DNA from: an uncultured Alphaproteobacteria bacterium
Lineage (GTDB): Bacteria; Pseudomonadota; Alphaproteobacteria; Micropepsales; Micropepsaceae
Assembly: GCA_902826695.1 (NCBI GenBank)
Contig: CADEFU010000005.1
Location: forward strand, 192,746-256,745
DNA: 64,000 nucleotides
Reading direction: 5' to 3'
This document shows, piece by piece, positions 63,742-64,000 of this stretch. Position 1 is the first letter of the stretch, and every line of letters begins with the position of its first letter. Below the pieces are notes generated by a model. The model searched no databases and was not told where the DNA came from. It saw nothing but the letters and a program-made list of their open reading frames with translations. The position numbers and the translations under genes are program-made.

Positions 63742-64000
63742 CACGCCACCGCCGCTTTGAAAGTCATCGCAACACCATTCATGCAATAGCGTTTGCCGGT
63801 TGGCGCGGGCCCGTCGTCAAACACGTGACCCAAATGCCCACCGCAGCGTCGGCAATGCACCTCGATCCGCGTCATAAACAAAGTGCTGTCCTCGGAAGTC
63901 CCCACGGCGTTCGCCAGCGGTTGCCAAAAGCTTGGCCAGCCCGTCCCGCTGTCGTACTTCGTGGCCGACGAGAACAGCGGCAAATCGCAACCTGCGCAAT
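63741..64000 (-). CDS. msrB: peptide-methionine (R)-S-oxide reductase MsrB (5' end outside window)
   Basis: Zinc enzyme reducing protein-bound Met-R-sulfoxide. Only the C-terminal 86 codons are in the window. The frame reads in from the edge as [20 protein letters not shown], where the CAGC is the first zinc Cys pair; [15 protein letters not shown] contains the second. The catalytic Cys is in RYCMNGVAM near the end. It is the first visible gene of msrB-msrA-fRMsr-DUF1272. Confidence 0.94.
   Translation of the reverse strand, partial: CAGCDLPLFSSATKYDSGTGWPSFWQPLANAVGTSEDSTLFMTRIEVHCRRCGGHLGHVFDDGPAPTGKRYCMNGVAMTFKAAVA

Overview
The window is a gene-dense, GC-rich chromosomal segment of an alphaproteobacterium. 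Supporting signs are the dcw cluster with rnpB directly upstream of mraZ, the neighbourhood rpoD-dnaG-yqeY next to carA, an FnrL-type FNR protein, an ArsR-methyltransferase fusion leading metF-metH, and an ELM1-family protein beside thioredoxin reductase. A Caulobacterales/Hyphomonadaceae-like lineage is my best guess but is not proven here. I see no insertion sequence, prophage, CRISPR array or rRNA; the whole window reads as core genome plus lineage-specific envelope genes.

Layout. 1-14.25 kb (minus strand): division and cell-wall cluster, transcribed mraZ-rsmH-ftsL-ftsI-murE-murF-mraY-murD-ftsW-murG-murC-murB-ddl; ddl runs off the left edge. Three TGGG boxes at 10-nt spacing lie in its promoter region. 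14.55-16.8 kb: RNase P RNA, a cell-wall amidase, a hotdog thioesterase and a TerB/J-domain protein. 16.9-21.2 kb: a fused 5-oxoprolinase-type hydantoinase and an unknown partner. 21.4-23 kb: a 25-residue membrane peptide with its own promoter and terminator, a DUF4345-like protein, and a divergent carboxymuconolactone decarboxylase/HxlR pair sharing two operators. 23-28.5 kb: ArsR-methyltransferase, metF and metH operon behind a 22-nt palindrome. 28.8-30.4 kb: mlaA-mlaC lipid trafficking. 30.4-36.5 kb: lipoprotein, ettA, FNR-like regulator, PH-domain protein, autotransporter-like subtilase, tRNA-Ile2(CAU).

36.6-41.1 kb: SIMPL protein, S9 peptidase, unknown exported protein and M23-type peptidase. 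41.1-45.3 kb: nitrilase-GNAT-SnoaL operon, beta-carbonic anhydrase, acidic lipoprotein, VOC protein, 2OG oxygenase. 45.4-58.6 kb: MFS transporter, rpoD, dnaG, yqeY, carA, HD phosphohydrolase, ompW, carB and greA with a structured leader. 58.6-64 kb: Lrp regulator, ELM1 protein, trxB, LysR regulator, and a methionine sulfoxide repair operon (msrB-msrA-fRMsr-DUF1272); msrB runs off the right edge.

The most notable non-coding signal is at about 62182-62330, between the LysR gene and the Msr operon. A promoter-like sequence is followed by four consecutive hairpins, each with a C-rich loop and two sharing GTTCTCCCCCA, and the last resembles a terminator. This looks like an unannotated small RNA that could pair with Shine-Dalgarno regions through its loops. 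Starts were chosen from overlaps, family start positions and visible ribosome sites; several differ from the longest possible reading frame.
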